A stretch of DNA of 58,674 nucleotides from Alphaproteobacteria bacterium (GTDB lineage Bacteria > Pseudomonadota > Alphaproteobacteria > Rhodospirillales > WMHbin7), in NCBI GenBank assembly GCA_015232335.1, contig JADFZV010000019.1, positions 1-58,674 of the forward strand. Reading direction: 5' to 3'. The position numbers were made by a program, and so were the translations under genes. Every line of letters starts with the position of its first letter. Position 1 is the first letter of the stretch. Under the pieces are notes generated by a model, which saw only the letters and a list, made by a program, of their open reading frames with translations, did no database searches and was not told where the DNA came from. Positions 16,126 to 24,487 of the stretch are shown here, piece by piece.

Positions 16126-16815
16126 ATGGGTTTCGTCATTCCCCCACCGCCCCAGCCTGCCGTTCTTGTCGCGGCAAGCAGCAGCTCCTTTCCCGTTCGG
16201 CGCATCTGGTGCGTCGGGCGCAATTATGCCGCCCATGCCCGCGAGATGGGGGGCGATCCCAACCGCGAGCCGCCCTTCTTTTTCGCCAAGCCCTCCGACG
16301 CGGTGGTGATGACGGAAAGCACCCTTCCCTATCCCCCGGCCACTGAGAATCTGCATCACGAGGTCGAGCTGGTGGTGGCCCTGAAATCGGGCGGGATCAA
16401 TCTGTCGCCAGAAGCCGCTCTGGACTGCGTTTTCGGCTATGCCGTGGGCATCGACCTCACGCGCCGCGATTTGCAAGAACAGGCCAAGAAGGCAGGAAGG
16501 CCCTGGGAAATCGGCAAGGGCTTCGACGCCTCGGCCCCCATCGGCCTGATTCATCCCGTTTCTGAAATCGGCCATCCCGCCAGCGGCGCCATTCGCCTGA
16601 TGGTCAATGGCCAATTGCGCCAGTCGGGCGATCTTTCCGACATGATCTGGTCGGTGGGCGACGTGCTGGCCCATCTGTCGAAACTGGTGCGCCTTGAAGC
16701 GGGCGATCTGATCTATACCGGCACGCCTGAGGGTGTTGGCCCGCTTCTTCCAGGCGATGTCGTGACCGGCGAGATCGAGGGCGTTGGAGGCCTCAAGATC
16801 ACCATCGGATCATGA
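16126..16815 (+). CDS. Fumarylacetoacetate hydrolase-family protein
   Basis: The 229-residue protein is a single-domain FAH enzyme. It shows WCVGRNYAAHAREMG, FFFAKPSDAV, the metal-binding HHEVELVVAL (Glu residues), GYAVGIDLTRRDLQ, KGFDASAPIG and YTGTPEGVGPL. Related enzymes are fumarylpyruvate or acylpyruvate hydrolases and oxaloacetate decarboxylases, using a Mg2+ or Mn2+ ion in the cytoplasm; the exact substrate is uncertain. AAAGGA precedes the ATG. The stop overlaps the xthA start by ATGA, so the two share a transcript. Confidence 0.9.
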   Translation: MGFVIPPPPQPAVLVAASSSSFPVRRIWCVGRNYAAHAREMGGDPNREPPFFFAKPSDAVVMTESTLPYPPATENLHHEVELVVALKSGGINLSPEAALDCVFGYAVGIDLTRRDLQEQAKKAGRPWEIGKGFDASAPIGLIHPVSEIGHPASGAIRLMVNGQLRQSGDLSDMIWSVGDVLAHLSKLVRLEAGDLIYTGTPEGVGPLLPGDVVTGEIEGVGGLKITIGS

Positions 16816-17621
16816 GACTCGTTACCTGGAACATCAATTCGGTGCGCCTGCGCTTGGCCTTGCTGGCGCGCCTGATCGAAGAGACGCGCCCCGATCTGAT
16901 CTGCCTTCAGGAAACCAAGGTCGAGGACGCGCTGTTTCCGAAAGACGCCATCGCCGACTTGGGATTTCCCCATCAGGCCTTCGCCGGACAGAAAAGCTAT
17001 AACGGTGTTGCCGTTCTGTCGAAGCGGCCGCTGAAGGGCTTTCGTACGCGGTTTTCTTGCAATCGCCCGGACATGCGCCATCTGATTGTCGAGCTGGAAG
17101 ACGGGACAGAGCTTCACAACATCTATATTCCGGCGGGCGGCGATCTGCCCGATCCCGAGCTGAACGACAAATTCGCGCACAAGCTTTCCTTTCTGGACGA
17201 TCTGGCCGACTGGTTCGGCCAAACCTATCGGCCCATGGATAAATTGATTCTGGTGGGCGATTTCAATGTAGCCCCGCTTGAGAACGATGTCTGGTCGCAT
17301 AAGCAGATGCAAAAAATCATCAGCCACACGCCAGCGGAAATCGAGCGGCTCAATCGCTTTCAGGGCGCGCTGGGCTTCGTCGATGCGGCCAGGCACTTCG
17401 TGCCCCCTGATCTCAAGCTCTATACCTGGTGGAGCTATCGCGCCCAGGATTGGGCGGCCTCGGATCGCGGGCGCAGACTGGACCATGTCTGGGTCTCGCC
17501 ACCTTTGAAAGAGGCGCTGTCGGGCGCATTGGTGGTGCGCGAGGCCAGGAGCTGGCCTCAGCCTTCCGACCATGTGCCCCTGATCATCGATTTTTATGAA
17601 GAGGGTGCTATCAGCCGATAG
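16812..17621 (+). CDS. xthA: Exodeoxyribonuclease III
   Basis: The 269-residue protein is an AP-endonuclease/exonuclease of the Xth family. It starts MRLVTWNINSVRLRL, with the metal-binding Asn; LICLQETKVED carries the catalytic Glu; YNGVAVLSK, ILVGDFNVAPLENDVW (Asp and Asn), DYRAQDWAASDRGRRLDHVW-type and SDHVPLIIDF (catalytic His) follow. It repairs abasic sites and 3' blocks in DNA. It overlaps the upstream FAH gene by ATGA and the convergent response-regulator gene by 28 bp. Confidence 0.95.
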   Translation: MRLVTWNINSVRLRLALLARLIEETRPDLICLQETKVEDALFPKDAIADLGFPHQAFAGQKSYNGVAVLSKRPLKGFRTRFSCNRPDMRHLIVELEDGTELHNIYIPAGGDLPDPELNDKFAHKLSFLDDLADWFGQTYRPMDKLILVGDFNVAPLENDVWSHKQMQKIISHTPAEIERLNRFQGALGFVDAARHFVPPDLKLYTWWSYRAQDWAASDRGRRLDHVWVSPPLKEALSGALVVREARSWPQPSDHVPLIIDFYEEGAISR

Positions 17622-18178
17622 CCGCCCTCATCGGTGACCAGAACTGTCGGCGCCGAGGGATCGGCTTCCAGCTTCTGCCTTAGGCGGTAGATGTGGGTCT
17701 CCAGCGTATGCGTGCTGATGGCGCTACCATAGCCCCAGACATTTTCCAGCAAATCCTCGCGGCTCACGCGCCCCGGATGATCGTGCAGATAGGCCAGAAT
17801 TTCCGCTTCCTTGCCGGTCAGTTTCTGCCGCCCCGACGCAGCAGAAAGAAGCCCACTCCCCAGTTCAAGGCACCAGGGGCCGATTTTCAGCTTGCGCTGG
17901 GATTGGGCGCGCTGGGCCGCCCGCTCCAGGGCTTGGGCCAACTGAGCCAGACGCACCGGCTTGACCAGATGCTCTTCCTCCGAGGATTCGCCATCCTTGA
18001 TCAGGCGCAGGGCGGGACCCAGGCAAGGATCAGGTGTCGATGCGCCATCCAGCAGGACCACATCAACGCCCTCGCCGCCCGCTTCCAGACAACAATCGAA
18101 GCCCGCCTGGGCCAATTGGGCGGCCAAAGCTTGCGCAAAAACCGGGTCTTCAGAAATCAGCAAAAGTTTCAGGCTCAT
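17594..18178 (-). CDS. Shortened OmpR-family response regulator
   Basis: The 194-residue protein has a C-terminal winged-helix DNA-binding domain (about 97-194: LTGKEAEILAYLHDHPGRVSR, THIYRLRQKLE, GGYRLI). The receiver domain is compact. Asp44 in VVLLD can be the phosphorylation site and Lys73 in HLVKP is the conserved switch Lys, but about 25-30 residues usually lying between them are missing, including the Ser/Thr signalling position. ED at 10-11 supplies an acidic pair. No histidine kinase lies nearby. It may work without phosphorylation (inference). It converges on and overlaps xthA. Confidence 0.85.
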   Translation of the reverse strand: MSLKLLLISEDPVFAQALAAQLAQAGFDCCLEAGGEGVDVVLLDGASTPDPCLGPALRLIKDGESSEEEHLVKPVRLAQLAQALERAAQRAQSQRKLKIGPWCLELGSGLLSAASGRQKLTGKEAEILAYLHDHPGRVSREDLLENVWGYGSAISTHTLETHIYRLRQKLEADPSAPTVLVTDEGGYRLIAPSS

Positions 18179-18275
18179 GATCTTCGGATGGTATCATAAT
18201 CCCTACCCTTGCGATTTTCTTTTGCCAGACCGAGATTCCCGGTATGGTGCGCCCTTCACAAAACCAGACCCAGCC

Positions 18276-19412
18276 ATGACCCAAGCCTTGGAACGACTGA
18301 CCGACCCAACCACCTCCGGCGCCATCCTGCGCCCGGTAGATCGGGCTTTGTCCGAGCTGCGCCGGGGCGGCATGGTGATTTTGCAAGGCGAGGGCAGCGA
18401 TGCGGGCCTGGTGCTGGCCGCCGAGGCGGTAACGCCGGAAGCCCTGGCTCAGATGTCGCGCCTGGCCGGAACACGCCTGTTGCTGACGCTGACGGGACGG
18501 CGCGCCGAGGTTCTGGGTCTGGGAACGGCAGACAGCGACGCCGTTTCCCTGTCGCTCGACGAGGGTGTTTCGGCGGACTTCGTGCAATCCCTAGCCGATC
18601 CCCTGGCCGCGCAGCCTTCGGCCACCCGGCCCATGGGCCTAGCGCCGGTTGGTGCGGCCTGCTGCGCCGGTGCGGCCATCCGTCTGGCCAAGCTGGCCCG
18701 CCTGCTGCCCGCCGCCCTGATGGCGCCCCTGGCCCGCGAGACGCAGCCCGAGATCATCGCCAAGCGCAACGACCTCTTGATCGTCAAGGTTTCTGACGTC
18801 GTGGCCTATCCCGAGGCCGCCGCCCGCTCGATGCGCCCTGTCGCCTGGGCCCGCGTACCTCTGGACTCCGAATTGGAAACCCGCATTCAGGCCTTTCGCC
18901 CAGCCGATGGCGGGATCGAACATCTGGCCATTCAGATCGGCACACCCGATCCCGCCCAGCCCGTGCTGGTCCGCCTGCATTCCGAATGTTTCACCGGCGA
19001 CCTGTTGGGCAGCCTGCGCTGCGATTGCGGCGATCAGCTCAGGGGCGCCATCGCCGAGATCGCCAAGGCCGGGGGCGGCGTGCTGCTCTATCTGGCCCAG
19101 GAAGGGCGCGGCATTGGCCTGGTCAACAAGCTGCGGGCCTATCAGCTTCAAGACGGCGGCTTCGATACGCTGGACGCCAACGGGCAATTGGGGTTCGAAG
19201 AAGACGAGCGGGTCTATCTGCCCGCCGCCGAAATGCTGCGCCAGCTTGGATTCACCCGCATCCGCCTGCTCACCAACAATCCCGAAAAGCTGGACCAACT
19301 GGCCCGTTACGGCATCGAGCTGGTCGAGCGGGTTCCCCATGTCTTTCCCTCGAATGGCCATAACGACTTCTATCTCAGGACCAAGGCCGACAAGGCCGGG
19401 CATCTTTTTTAG
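18276..19412 (+). CDS. ribA: GTP cyclohydrolase II with degenerate N-terminal domain
   Basis: The 378-residue protein has a C-terminal cyclohydrolase II domain (about 190-378) with zinc ligands C238, C249 and C251 in HSECFTGDLLGSLRCDC, then QEGRGIGLVNKLRAY (catalytic Arg region) and RLLTNNPEKL. The first ~185 residues look like a relic of a dihydroxybutanone-phosphate synthase domain (VDRALSELRRGGMVIL) without that enzyme's usual acidic and His catalytic motifs. The enzyme opens the GTP ring in riboflavin synthesis. The ATG at 18276 begins the family-like sequence; no strong ribosome site is visible. The response-regulator gene is divergent. Confidence 0.9.
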   Translation: MTQALERLTDPTTSGAILRPVDRALSELRRGGMVILQGEGSDAGLVLAAEAVTPEALAQMSRLAGTRLLLTLTGRRAEVLGLGTADSDAVSLSLDEGVSADFVQSLADPLAAQPSATRPMGLAPVGAACCAGAAIRLAKLARLLPAALMAPLARETQPEIIAKRNDLLIVKVSDVVAYPEAAARSMRPVAWARVPLDSELETRIQAFRPADGGIEHLAIQIGTPDPAQPVLVRLHSECFTGDLLGSLRCDCGDQLRGAIAEIAKAGGGVLLYLAQEGRGIGLVNKLRAYQLQDGGFDTLDANGQLGFEEDERVYLPAAEMLRQLGFTRIRLLTNNPEKLDQLARYGIELVERVPHVFPSNGHNDFYLRTKADKAGHLF

Positions 19413-19540
19413 CCCTGATCCCTTTGGCCCGGCAGGAAATGCCCCGTTCGACCTCTGGCCGCGATCAGGCCATTGATATTCCATTATATTTAGTTGGCAC
19501 CGGCCTTGCAAATCCCTTGGTAACCATGCCGAGGTGACTT

Positions 19541-20554
19541 ATGAGCTTATCAGCGGTCCAAGACAATCAGCCGATCATGGCCCCCGGGGTCACCGTCGTC
19601 GCCCAAAGGGGCGAGCAGGCGCCCTTTGCCAATCAGTCCGACACGCCCAGCTTCTGGGATGTCTTGGACATTATCAACCCGCTGCAGCACATTCCTGGCA
19701 TTTCAACAGTCTATCGCGCTATTACGGGTGACGAGATTGCCCCGCTTCCGCGCGTGGTCGGCGGCATGTTGTTCGGAGGCCCCCTGGGCCTGATCGGCAG
19801 CATCGCTAATGAAGTGACGCGCCAAGGCACCGGCAAGGATCTGGGCGAGCATGCCCTGGCCTTCCTGATGCCGGGAAGTGATGCGCCCGCCGCACAGCCG
19901 CAACTGGCCGATGCCGAGGACGCTTCGGGCATGAAGATGCAGCCTTTCGAGACCGGCGAGCCTGCGCCTGTGATCGCTGCCCCCAATCCAGAACCCCTGC
20001 CGGCAGCACAGATTCCGGTGGCCCTGGCCCCGCGGGCCCCGCCCACCTTCCAGCCCCCCCTTCAGGCCCCGTCACCCGGCGCCATTTCGGGCACTCTTTT
20101 CTCGCCCTTAAGCGAGCCTTTGATTCTGCCCGATGCGCCCATCGCGGTGGCCCCGGCAGCACCGGTACCCGCCGTCGCCCCCGCACCGACCGCTCTTGCC
20201 CCCATCGTTCCCAGCGGAGCGCCGGTGACAGACCGGCTGAGCAGTGCTGGCGCTCTGCAGCCCCTGCAACCCGAAACCGTTGCCCAGGCCGGACCCAAGC
20301 TGTTCGAAGCCAAGAACAAGCCCCTGCAACACGGCAAGATGTATGCCGCCGCCGCTCCCTATACGGCGCAGATCGATCCCGCCCAGCGCGCAGCTCAAGC
20401 CCAGGGCGTTCCGGTCGATCATCCCATGGTCAAGGCGGCACAGGCCAATCAGCCGGAATGGCTGGCGGGCGCCATGGCTCAGGCTCTGGATAAATACAGC
20501 CGCACCCAGAAGCTGGTGCCAGAGAGTTCTGGTGCCGCACCGCCACCCTCATGA
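19541..20554 (+). CDS. Pro/Ala-rich hypothetical protein
   Basis: The 337-residue protein has a possible globular N-terminal part (about 34-110: FWDVLDIINPLQHIPGIS, YRAITGDEIAPLPRVVGG, then a Gly-rich hydrophobic stretch MLFGGPLGLIGSIANEV). A long Pro/Ala-rich low-complexity region follows (about 115-260). A short end resembles proteins of Rhodospirillales that I recall only as hypothetical. No signal peptide is evident. GAGGTGA precedes the ATG. It overlaps the L,D-transpeptidase gene by ATGA, so a role at the cell envelope is possible (inference). Confidence 0.75.
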   Translation: MSLSAVQDNQPIMAPGVTVVAQRGEQAPFANQSDTPSFWDVLDIINPLQHIPGISTVYRAITGDEIAPLPRVVGGMLFGGPLGLIGSIANEVTRQGTGKDLGEHALAFLMPGSDAPAAQPQLADAEDASGMKMQPFETGEPAPVIAAPNPEPLPAAQIPVALAPRAPPTFQPPLQAPSPGAISGTLFSPLSEPLILPDAPIAVAPAAPVPAVAPAPTALAPIVPSGAPVTDRLSSAGALQPLQPETVAQAGPKLFEAKNKPLQHGKMYAAAAPYTAQIDPAQRAAQAQGVPVDHPMVKAAQANQPEWLAGAMAQALDKYSRTQKLVPESSGAAPPPS

Positions 20555-21051
20555 TCCTGACCGTTCGCCCCGAAGGACAGCTGGAGTTTCCCGGTCTGGG
20601 GAGCTTCGATTGCGCCCTGGGACGCAGCGGGATCAGCCGCACCAAGCGCGAAGGCGACGGCGCGACGCCCACGGGCCTGCTGCCCCTGCGCCAGGCTTTT
20701 TTCCGCCCCGACCGCGTTACTTATTTAATGACCCGCCTGCCTCTTTTGCCGCTGCATCCCAATGACGGCTGGTGCGATGATCCAACCCATGCCGATTACA
20801 ACCGACTGGTCCGCCTGCCCTTTGCCGCAAGGCACGAGAAGATGTGGCGCGAAGACGGGCTTTACGATCTGGGCGCCGTGCTGGGACATAACGACGATCC
20901 GCCCGCACCTCATCTTGGCAGCGCCATCTTCTTGCATGTGGCCAGCCCCGACATGAAGCCGACCGAGGGCTGCGTCGCCCTTTCGCTTTCCGACCTGAGA
21001 CAAGTGCTGGAGCGCCTTAGCCCCGGCGACGCCATCAAGGTTGTAGATTAG
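20551..21051 (+). CDS. L,D-transpeptidase (YkuD) family protein
   Basis: The 166-residue protein carries the YkuD catalytic pattern: His129 in IFLHV, and Cys141 in PTEGCVALS. Upstream are REGDGATPTGLLPL and the NDGWCDDPTHADYN region seen in ErfK/YbiS/YcfS/YnhG-type relatives. Such enzymes form 3-3 peptidoglycan crosslinks or attach proteins to the wall. No N-terminal signal peptide is visible, which is common in this short subgroup; location is therefore uncertain. Translation is coupled to the Pro/Ala-rich gene. It converges with the YggS gene by 4 bp. Confidence 0.85.
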   Translation: MILTVRPEGQLEFPGLGSFDCALGRSGISRTKREGDGATPTGLLPLRQAFFRPDRVTYLMTRLPLLPLHPNDGWCDDPTHADYNRLVRLPFAARHEKMWREDGLYDLGAVLGHNDDPPAPHLGSAIFLHVASPDMKPTEGCVALSLSDLRQVLERLSPGDAIKVVD

Positions 21052-21713
21052 CGTTTTCCGAAGATGGCCGTGCCGACGCGCACATGCGTAGCGCCCTCTG
21101 CAATCGCCGTCTCGTAATCATGGCTCATGCCCATCGACAGCACCGAAAGCTTGTTGCGCCTTGCGATCTGGCCAAGCAGTTTGAAATGCGGGGCAGGGTC
21201 CTCTTCGACCGGGGGAATGCACATCAGCCCAGCGACCGGCAGCCGCCAGAGAGTCCTGCACTCCTCGATAAAGCCGTCTGCCGCTTGGGGAAGCACCCCC
21301 GCCTTTTGCGGCTCGGCCCCGCAATTTACCTGCACCAAACAAACCGGGTGGCGATTCTGACGCGCCATTTCCTTGGATAAAGCCTCGGCCAGTGAAGCGC
21401 GGTCCAAGCTTTCGATCACATCGAACAGGGCCACCGCTTCTTTCGCCTTGTTGCTTTGCAAGGGGCCGATCAGATGCAGCCGGATATCTGGAAATTCGGC
21501 CTTAAGGGCGGGCCATTTCGCCTTGGCCTCCTGCACGCGGTTTTCGCCAAAGACGCGCTGGCCCGCCAGCAGGGCCGGGCGAATGCGCTCTGGCCCATGC
21601 GTCTTGCTGACCGCCACCAGGCAAACGGTTTCCGGGCTGCGCCCAGCCAGGGCGCAGGCTGAACCGATCCCTGCCCGCACCTCGTTCAGATTTTCCGTCA
21701 CCTCATCCATCAT
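21048..21713 (-). CDS. yggS: PLP homeostasis protein, YggS/PLPBP family
   Basis: The 221-residue protein is a fold-type III PLP-binding protein without known catalysis. It shows CLVAVSKTHGPERIR with the PLP Lys, FGENRVQEAKAKW, LHLIGPLQSNKA, CIPPVEEDPAPHF, LSMGMSHDYETAIAEG and THVRVGTAIFG. It stabilises cellular pyridoxal phosphate and amino-acid balance. A Met follows the first Met directly, so the start is uncertain by one codon. It is divergent from the TPR gene, 60 bp away. Confidence 0.93.
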   Translation of the reverse strand: MMDEVTENLNEVRAGIGSACALAGRSPETVCLVAVSKTHGPERIRPALLAGQRVFGENRVQEAKAKWPALKAEFPDIRLHLIGPLQSNKAKEAVALFDVIESLDRASLAEALSKEMARQNRHPVCLVQVNCGAEPQKAGVLPQAADGFIEECRTLWRLPVAGLMCIPPVEEDPAPHFKLLGQIARRNKLSVLSMGMSHDYETAIAEGATHVRVGTAIFGKR

Positions 21714-21773
21714 GTGGGTATTATGAAGCTGCGCACGGTTTTCTCAAGCGCCTCTGCATGCTAGCTTTGCTTC

Positions 21774-23681
21774 ATGGCCGATCCTGCTTTTGCCCAGCTC
21801 CTTCAACTCTATCAGTCCGGTCAAACCGCTCTGGCCGAGGCGAAGTGTCGCCGTTTTCTTGTCGCACATCCGAAAACTTCTGAGGCCCACCATCTTCTCG
21901 GCGCTATTTTATTGCAGGCCAACAGGCGGGCTGAGGCGATCTTGTCTTTCGAGGCCGCACTTCTTTTCCGGCCCGGCTATGTCGAGGCGCTGATGTCGCT
22001 GGGCTCGGCCAGGCTCATGATGGGCGAGCCCGCCCAGGCCCTGTCCTGTTTCGAGAAGGCCGCCCGCTTAAAGCCCAACGATCACCAAGCACTTTATCAT
22101 CTGGGCCTTGTCTATCTTCAACTTGGCCGCAATGAAGAATCCCGCAAGACCCTGACCAGACTTTTGGCCAGACAGCCCGACAATGCTTTGGCGCTGGTTG
22201 CTCAAGGTACGGCGCTGGCCTCGCTGGGTCGCTTTCAAGAAGCGATCGGATGTTTTCAGAAATCCTGCAAGCTGGCCCCCACGCAACCGGATGGTTTTGA
22301 GAATCTGGCGCTGGCCTATATCAAGACCAGGCAGTTTATTGAGGCCGAGACGGCGGCCAGGAATGCCCTGACCCTTGCACCCAGGCCCAGGGCACAAGCA
22401 ATCCTTGGCCATGCGCTTTATCTTCTTGACCGTCTTGATGAAGCCGCGCCCCACCTTTCTGCCGCCATGGCGGCCGATCCTTCTGATATTGGTTCCCGCA
22501 CCCTTCTGGCCTCGAGCTTCAGGCGCCTGGGCGATCCAGGGCGGGCCTATGAGCTTCTCTCCGGCTTTGAGCGCGATCACCCCGAAGTCCGCCTGGGCCT
22601 TGGCATGTGCCTGAAAGACATGGGGCGGATCGATCAGGCGATTACAGTTGTCGAGGATGCGATCCATGAGCGTGCCGCCAGCCCCGATCTGTTGCGATGC
22701 CGCTCGCAATTGATGCTTCAGGCGGGCCGACTTCAAGAGGCTTGGCAGGATTTTGACCAGCGCTTCGTCTCCTTCGTCGATCCCGTTCAGCGCCTGTCCT
22801 GGCCCTTTGCGCCTTTGGAACCGGGTGAGGATTTATCGAGCCAAACCGTTTTGATTTGGCCTGAACAAGGAATCGGCGATCAGATCACCTTCGCTTCTGC
22901 CCTTCCCGATCTGATCGAGCGGGCGGGCGGCGTTGAGGTTTTCGCCCTTCCCAAGCTGGCAGGGCTGCTTGAGCGTTCCTTTCCAGATGCCAGGATCATC
23001 ACCAGGGGTGATCAGTCGCGGGCCAGCAGGCACATGCCGGCGGGCGATCTGTTCAAACTGTTCAGAGCCCGTGTAACTGATTTTTCTGGTTTACCCTATC
23101 TGAAGCCCGATCCCGCATTTGTCCTTAAGATGCGGGCACGGCTGGATGCGCTGGGACCTGGCCTCAAGGTAGGAATCGGCTGGAGCAGCACTTTGGTCAC
23201 GCCTGAGCGGCGGAAGTTTTTCTTTTCCTCCCTGGCCGATTGGGGACCCATTCTGTCTGTTCCCGGCGTCGTCTTCGTCAATCTTCAGCCCAATGTCGAT
23301 CTTGAGATTCTTGAAGCGGCGCGAAGCCTTTTCGCTTGCCGTATCGAGAGCCTTGATGATGTTGATCTGTTTGACGATCTCGACTCCCTGGCCGCTTTAA
23401 CCGCTGCGCTCGATCTTGTTATCTGCAACGGTTCCGCCAACGCGCTTCTGGCCTCGGCGGTCGGGGCACCGGTCTGGTTGTTTTATCTTTCGGATTCGCA
23501 TTGGGACCGGCTTGGAACCGACAGAATTCCCTGGCTGGGTTCCTTGGTTGCCGTCGAGCGTTTATGGAACGAGGGCTGGGAGGGAGCGATCGAGCGCATG
23601 GGCGGTGCTTTGAGAGCCAGCGTCGAGGCCGGGCAGCTTGTCGCACCGATTGCCGCCTCTCCGCTTCGGCATCCAGCGTGA
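21774..23681 (+). CDS. Large TPR protein with glycosyltransferase-like C-terminus
   Basis: The 635-residue protein has about eight to ten TPR units (about 1-330; repeated AL/HLLG, AEAILSFEAAL, DHQALYHLGLV patterns). The C-terminal part (about 350-620) includes LIWPEQGIGDQITFASALPDL, KVGIGWSSTLVTPERRK, LDLVICNGSANALLASAVGAPVW and WDRLGTDRIPWL-type strings. It resembles the B-face of proteins in the TPR/O-GlcNAc transferase-like group found near flagellar or glycan genes in alphaproteobacteria. Sugar substrate and acceptor are unknown. The GTGA overlap joins it with the next gene. Confidence 0.8.
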   Translation: MADPAFAQLLQLYQSGQTALAEAKCRRFLVAHPKTSEAHHLLGAILLQANRRAEAILSFEAALLFRPGYVEALMSLGSARLMMGEPAQALSCFEKAARLKPNDHQALYHLGLVYLQLGRNEESRKTLTRLLARQPDNALALVAQGTALASLGRFQEAIGCFQKSCKLAPTQPDGFENLALAYIKTRQFIEAETAARNALTLAPRPRAQAILGHALYLLDRLDEAAPHLSAAMAADPSDIGSRTLLASSFRRLGDPGRAYELLSGFERDHPEVRLGLGMCLKDMGRIDQAITVVEDAIHERAASPDLLRCRSQLMLQAGRLQEAWQDFDQRFVSFVDPVQRLSWPFAPLEPGEDLSSQTVLIWPEQGIGDQITFASALPDLIERAGGVEVFALPKLAGLLERSFPDARIITRGDQSRASRHMPAGDLFKLFRARVTDFSGLPYLKPDPAFVLKMRARLDALGPGLKVGIGWSSTLVTPERRKFFFSSLADWGPILSVPGVVFVNLQPNVDLEILEAARSLFACRIESLDDVDLFDDLDSLAALTAALDLVICNGSANALLASAVGAPVWLFYLSDSHWDRLGTDRIPWLGSLVAVERLWNEGWEGAIERMGGALRASVEAGQLVAPIAASPLRHPA

Positions 23682-24274
23682 CGATCCGTTGGACGGACAG
23701 GGGCCTGGTGGCTGGCTGGAACATTTCCCCGGTTCTGGTCTTCATGACCGACGAGCGCGTTTCGGATAATCTATCCGTTCTGAGGCGCCTGCCCGCTGGT
23801 TCTTGGGTAATCCTGCGCTTTCTGCCGGGCAGGCCGCTGCCGTTCGATCCCAAGGACGCAGTAAAACTATGTAAAATTCATCGCTTGAAGCTGCTGGTGG
23901 CCAAGGATCATCGGCTGGCCGAGCGGATCGGCGCCGATGGCCTGCATCTGCCGGAAGCTTTGGCGCTTCACACCTGTCTGGCCCCTGCATTGTCCTGGCT
24001 TCGCGCCAAGCCGGGCCGTCTGCTTACTATCTCAGCCCATTCCGAGCAGGCTGTGCTGCGGGCCTCAAAACTGGCTCCCAGCGCCATTCTCTGCTCGCCG
24101 GTTTTCGCCACAGCCAGCCATCCCGAGGCCAAACCGCTGGGGGCCTTGCGCTTTGCAAGGCTTTGTCGTTTGACCCAACGGCCCGTCATCGCCTTGGGTG
24201 GAGTCAAGCGCAGCACGGCGCGAAGGCTGGCCTTTACGAAGGCGGCGGGATTCGCCGGAACCACCTGGGCGTGA
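23678..24274 (+). CDS. Thiamine-phosphate synthase-like (ThiE/TenI) protein
   Basis: The 198-residue protein starts at a GTG overlapping the TPR stop (GTGA). It shows VAKDHRLAERIGADGLHLPE, ISAHSEQAVLRA, the CSPVFATASHP loop and RPVIALGGV, the order of a thiamine-phosphate synthase or TenI barrel. The usual Lys/Thr phosphate-binding residues are only partly evident, and the N-terminal strand is atypical, so it may be a TenI-like or altered member. Context with a TPR glycan-type protein gives no pathway link. Confidence 0.75.
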   Translation: MTIRWTDRGLVAGWNISPVLVFMTDERVSDNLSVLRRLPAGSWVILRFLPGRPLPFDPKDAVKLCKIHRLKLLVAKDHRLAERIGADGLHLPEALALHTCLAPALSWLRAKPGRLLTISAHSEQAVLRASKLAPSAILCSPVFATASHPEAKPLGALRFARLCRLTQRPVIALGGVKRSTARRLAFTKAAGFAGTTWA

Positions 24275-24292
24275 GTGGTCAGAAGCACTTTA

Positions 24293-24382
24293 TCATGCCC
24301 GGCCTTGAGCCGGGCATCCACGCCTTGCCGCTTGACATGCCTGATGGAAACTCGTGGATGGCCGGATCAAGTCCGGCCATGA
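24293..24382. repeat. Inverted pair of REP-like palindromic units
   Basis: Two ~30-bp units (24293-24322 and 24353-24382) are inverted copies of each other. Each contains a 7-bp GC stem with a CTTGA-type loop and ends in the CATCCACG motif. Similar palindromes are scattered in many alphaproteobacterial genomes. It lies between the ThiE-like gene and the convergent porin, where a transcript end would be. Confidence 0.7.
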
Positions 24383-24436
24383 CGAATTGAGAAGCCGGTT
24401 GAATTCCACGTCTAACCTTGATGAGGCAAAGAAAAA

Positions 24437-24466
24437 CCCCGCCATCTTGCGATGACGGGGCTTTCT
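24437..24466 (-). terminator. Intrinsic terminator of the first porin gene
   Basis: On the minus strand CCCCGTCATC-GCAA-GATGGCGGGG is followed by TTTTTC. It sits just beyond the porin stop and closely resembles the terminator of the second porin at 25863-25894. Confidence 0.85.
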
Positions 24467-24487
24467 TAGCTTGAACTGATCTTCGAA

